From JBKQHQ01 sp052148715 (GTDB taxonomy: Bacteria; Pseudomonadota; Alphaproteobacteria; Rhizobiales; Xanthobacteraceae), in contig JBKQHQ010000117.1 of assembly GCA_052148715.1 (NCBI GenBank), positions 1 to 8,078 of the forward strand: a stretch of DNA of 8,078 nt, given 5' to 3'. The notes beneath the pieces were generated by a model, which saw only the letters and a list, made by a program, of their open reading frames with translations, did no database searches and had not been told where the DNA came from. The position numbers and the translations under genes are program-made. This document shows, piece after piece, positions 7,016 through 8,078 of the stretch; within the stretch, counting starts at the first letter, position 1; each line of letters opens with the position of its first letter.

Positions 7016-8011
7016 CTAAGCCCTCCCGAACAAGTCAGACTGCGATTCTTCGGCGGCCGGCGTCCCTTCCCGCGCTAGCCGCGTTATCTCCGGCCAGCTT
7101 TGGACGAGACCATTGTAGGAGAGCGCTTCCACTGCGCGCTTTTTTCTCTCGCAGACGGTGTAGAGCCGATAGGCGAGTTCGCGAGCGATCTCAGCCTTGA
7201 TGCCGAGCCTTTCGACCAGCGCTGCCGCAGCGCCTTCGCCGCTCGCCTCAAGCACGCGGATTAAGTGATGCACCATCTCCCAGACGGTCAAGCGGGGGTC
7301 AGCGGCTGGATCCCAGCCCTCAGGTAGCTCGCCGGGCTTCAGCAATCGAACCTTGCCACCCTTCGCGGAGAGAAGTCCGGCTTCGGCCAGCCCCGCCACA
7401 CTGGTCACTTTGGCTCGCGCCAATACGTCGGCCACGCCAAACTCGCCTTCGGCGAAGCCGAACTGCTCGAACCACGCGATCGCAAAGCGGCTATCGGCGT
7501 CGAAGTCGCCTTCCTGCTCGGCCAACACCTCATCAAGCACCTGGTTGATGAGGGCCAGCGCCTCGCGCACGGAAAGCGTTTTTCCCGCAGCATCAACGAC
7601 TTTGGCATACCGCGTGAACACAGCCATGCCGGGACCGATGGATGCTTGCGCCAAGTCCACAGGCGCGATGTTGCCTCGCTGCAGTTGACGAAGTGCCTCC
7701 GGCAACTCGAGTTTAAGTGTGTTGAGGAATTCGCGACGTGTGGCTGAGGGTGAGCTTTCCGCTCGCGGTCGACAAACTAGAACGATCGATGACGCCAGGG
7801 CATTCGCCCCAATCCCAACCTGACGGTTGTCAGACTCTGTGCGAACGGGCCAAGTACCGCTGAGCGCAAAGCCAGCGCTTACCACGGCATCAAGAAATGT
7901 TTCCCACCCAGTGCTAGCTTCTTGCTCATCTTCTTTTTTCTCAGATTGTTTATAGGCATAATATATGGTGACTGGATAAGCAGGATGCGTACTCGTAGAC
8001 AAGTGGTGCAT
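7016..8011 (-). CDS. C-terminal part of a DUF1156 DNA adenine methylase, 5' part missing
   Basis: The 331 residues match the C-terminal third of DUF1156 (COG1743-type) adenine-specific DNA methylases, which are usually about 900-1000 residues. Characteristic segments are PVTIYYAYKQSE near residue 14, STGWETFLDAVVSAGFALSGTW, and ALASSIVLVCRPR. These are followed by the long helical tail with RGNIAPVDLAQASIGPGMAVFTRY, EALALINQVLDEVLAEQEGDFD and WEMVHHLIRVLE. The SAM-binding and catalytic motifs, expected further N-terminal, are absent. The apparent start ATG (8011) is an internal Met of the full protein. Four codons upstream in frame is TGA (complement of 8021-8023), and the residues before it do not resemble the family. 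No well-spaced ribosome binding site precedes the ATG. The stop is 3 bases before the ATPase start, as in an operon. It is most likely a truncated remnant, or the 3' piece of a split gene. Confidence 0.8.
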   Translation of the reverse strand: MHHLSTSTHPAYPVTIYYAYKQSEKKEDEQEASTGWETFLDAVVSAGFALSGTWPVRTESDNRQVGIGANALASSIVLVCRPRAESSPSATRREFLNTLKLELPEALRQLQRGNIAPVDLAQASIGPGMAVFTRYAKVVDAAGKTLSVREALALINQVLDEVLAEQEGDFDADSRFAIAWFEQFGFAEGEFGVADVLARAKVTSVAGLAEAGLLSAKGGKVRLLKPGELPEGWDPAADPRLTVWEMVHHLIRVLEASGEGAAAALVERLGIKAEIARELAYRLYTVCERKKRAVEALSYNGLVQSWPEITRLAREGTPAAEESQSDLFGRA

Positions 8012-8078
8012 CGTAACCGTTCACATGCCCCTCCCAATTTTGGCTGACGGGGTGAGGTAGCGTCGGTGGCGGTGTGAG
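8012..8078. other. Unassigned sequence interrupting the methylase; possible mobile-element end
   Basis: In none of the three minus-strand frames does this stretch continue the DUF1156 protein, although such proteins should be coding here. It starts with CGTAACCGTTCACAT directly beside the first methylase codons. That is loosely reminiscent of ends of IS21-like insertion sequences, but this is recollection and the window stops too soon to see a transposase. A deletion junction or plain decay would also fit. Confidence 0.3.

Noticed and set aside
1..8078. CRISPR array, complete rRNA or complete tRNA gene
   Set aside because: No regularly spaced repeats of CRISPR length and no rRNA signature were seen. 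The only tRNA-like sequence is the 3' half at 3396-3440.

Overview
The window is GC-rich bacterial DNA. The guanine-synthesis gene guaA at the left edge reads like an alphaproteobacterial GMP synthase, possibly from a sphingomonad; this is an impression from the protein wording, not a test. Coordinates 1-1416 are housekeeping chromosome. Almost everything to the right has the hallmarks of an accessory island.

Layout: (1) 1-1416, the C-terminal 471 codons of guaA. (2) 1417-1709, an AT-richer intergenic stretch with six copies of a TGACGG-type motif, two of which form a perfect 12-bp inverted repeat followed by a T run. (3) 1710-2966, a P4-type tyrosine integrase transcribed away from guaA, the usual layout of an island inserted at the guaA 3' end. 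(4) 2920-3228 on the minus strand, a small AlpA-like helix-turn-helix regulator that converges on and overlaps the integrase gene. (5) 3396-3440, the 3' half of a tRNA-Gly(GCC) gene starting in the anticodon loop, which is the typical footprint of an integrase crossover. A terminator hairpin and three TGTAAGCA motifs follow. (6) 3680-8011 on the minus strand, two tightly coupled genes: the C-terminal part of a DUF1156 (COG1743-type) DNA adenine methylase, then an intact 1110-residue DUF499 (COG1483-type) AAA+-like ATPase with an N-terminal Swt1-like HEPN domain. (7) 8012-8078, sequence that does not continue the methylase.

The DUF1156-DUF499 pair is a known association in prokaryotic defence islands, so the right half is best read as part of an anti-phage or DNA-modification module. 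The ATPase would be the energy-using component. Its HEPN domain keeps the RNxxxH residues of HEPN ribonucleases and could be an effector. The methylase would mark or recognise DNA. In this copy the methylase reading frame is stopped by an in-frame TGA 12 bases before the first usable ATG, and the DNA beyond looks unrelated. The system may therefore be broken here, or the gene may be split.

Two different integration footprints within 2 kb (guaA 3' end plus integrase, and a tRNA-Gly half) suggest a composite island built by successive integrations, with later deletion.
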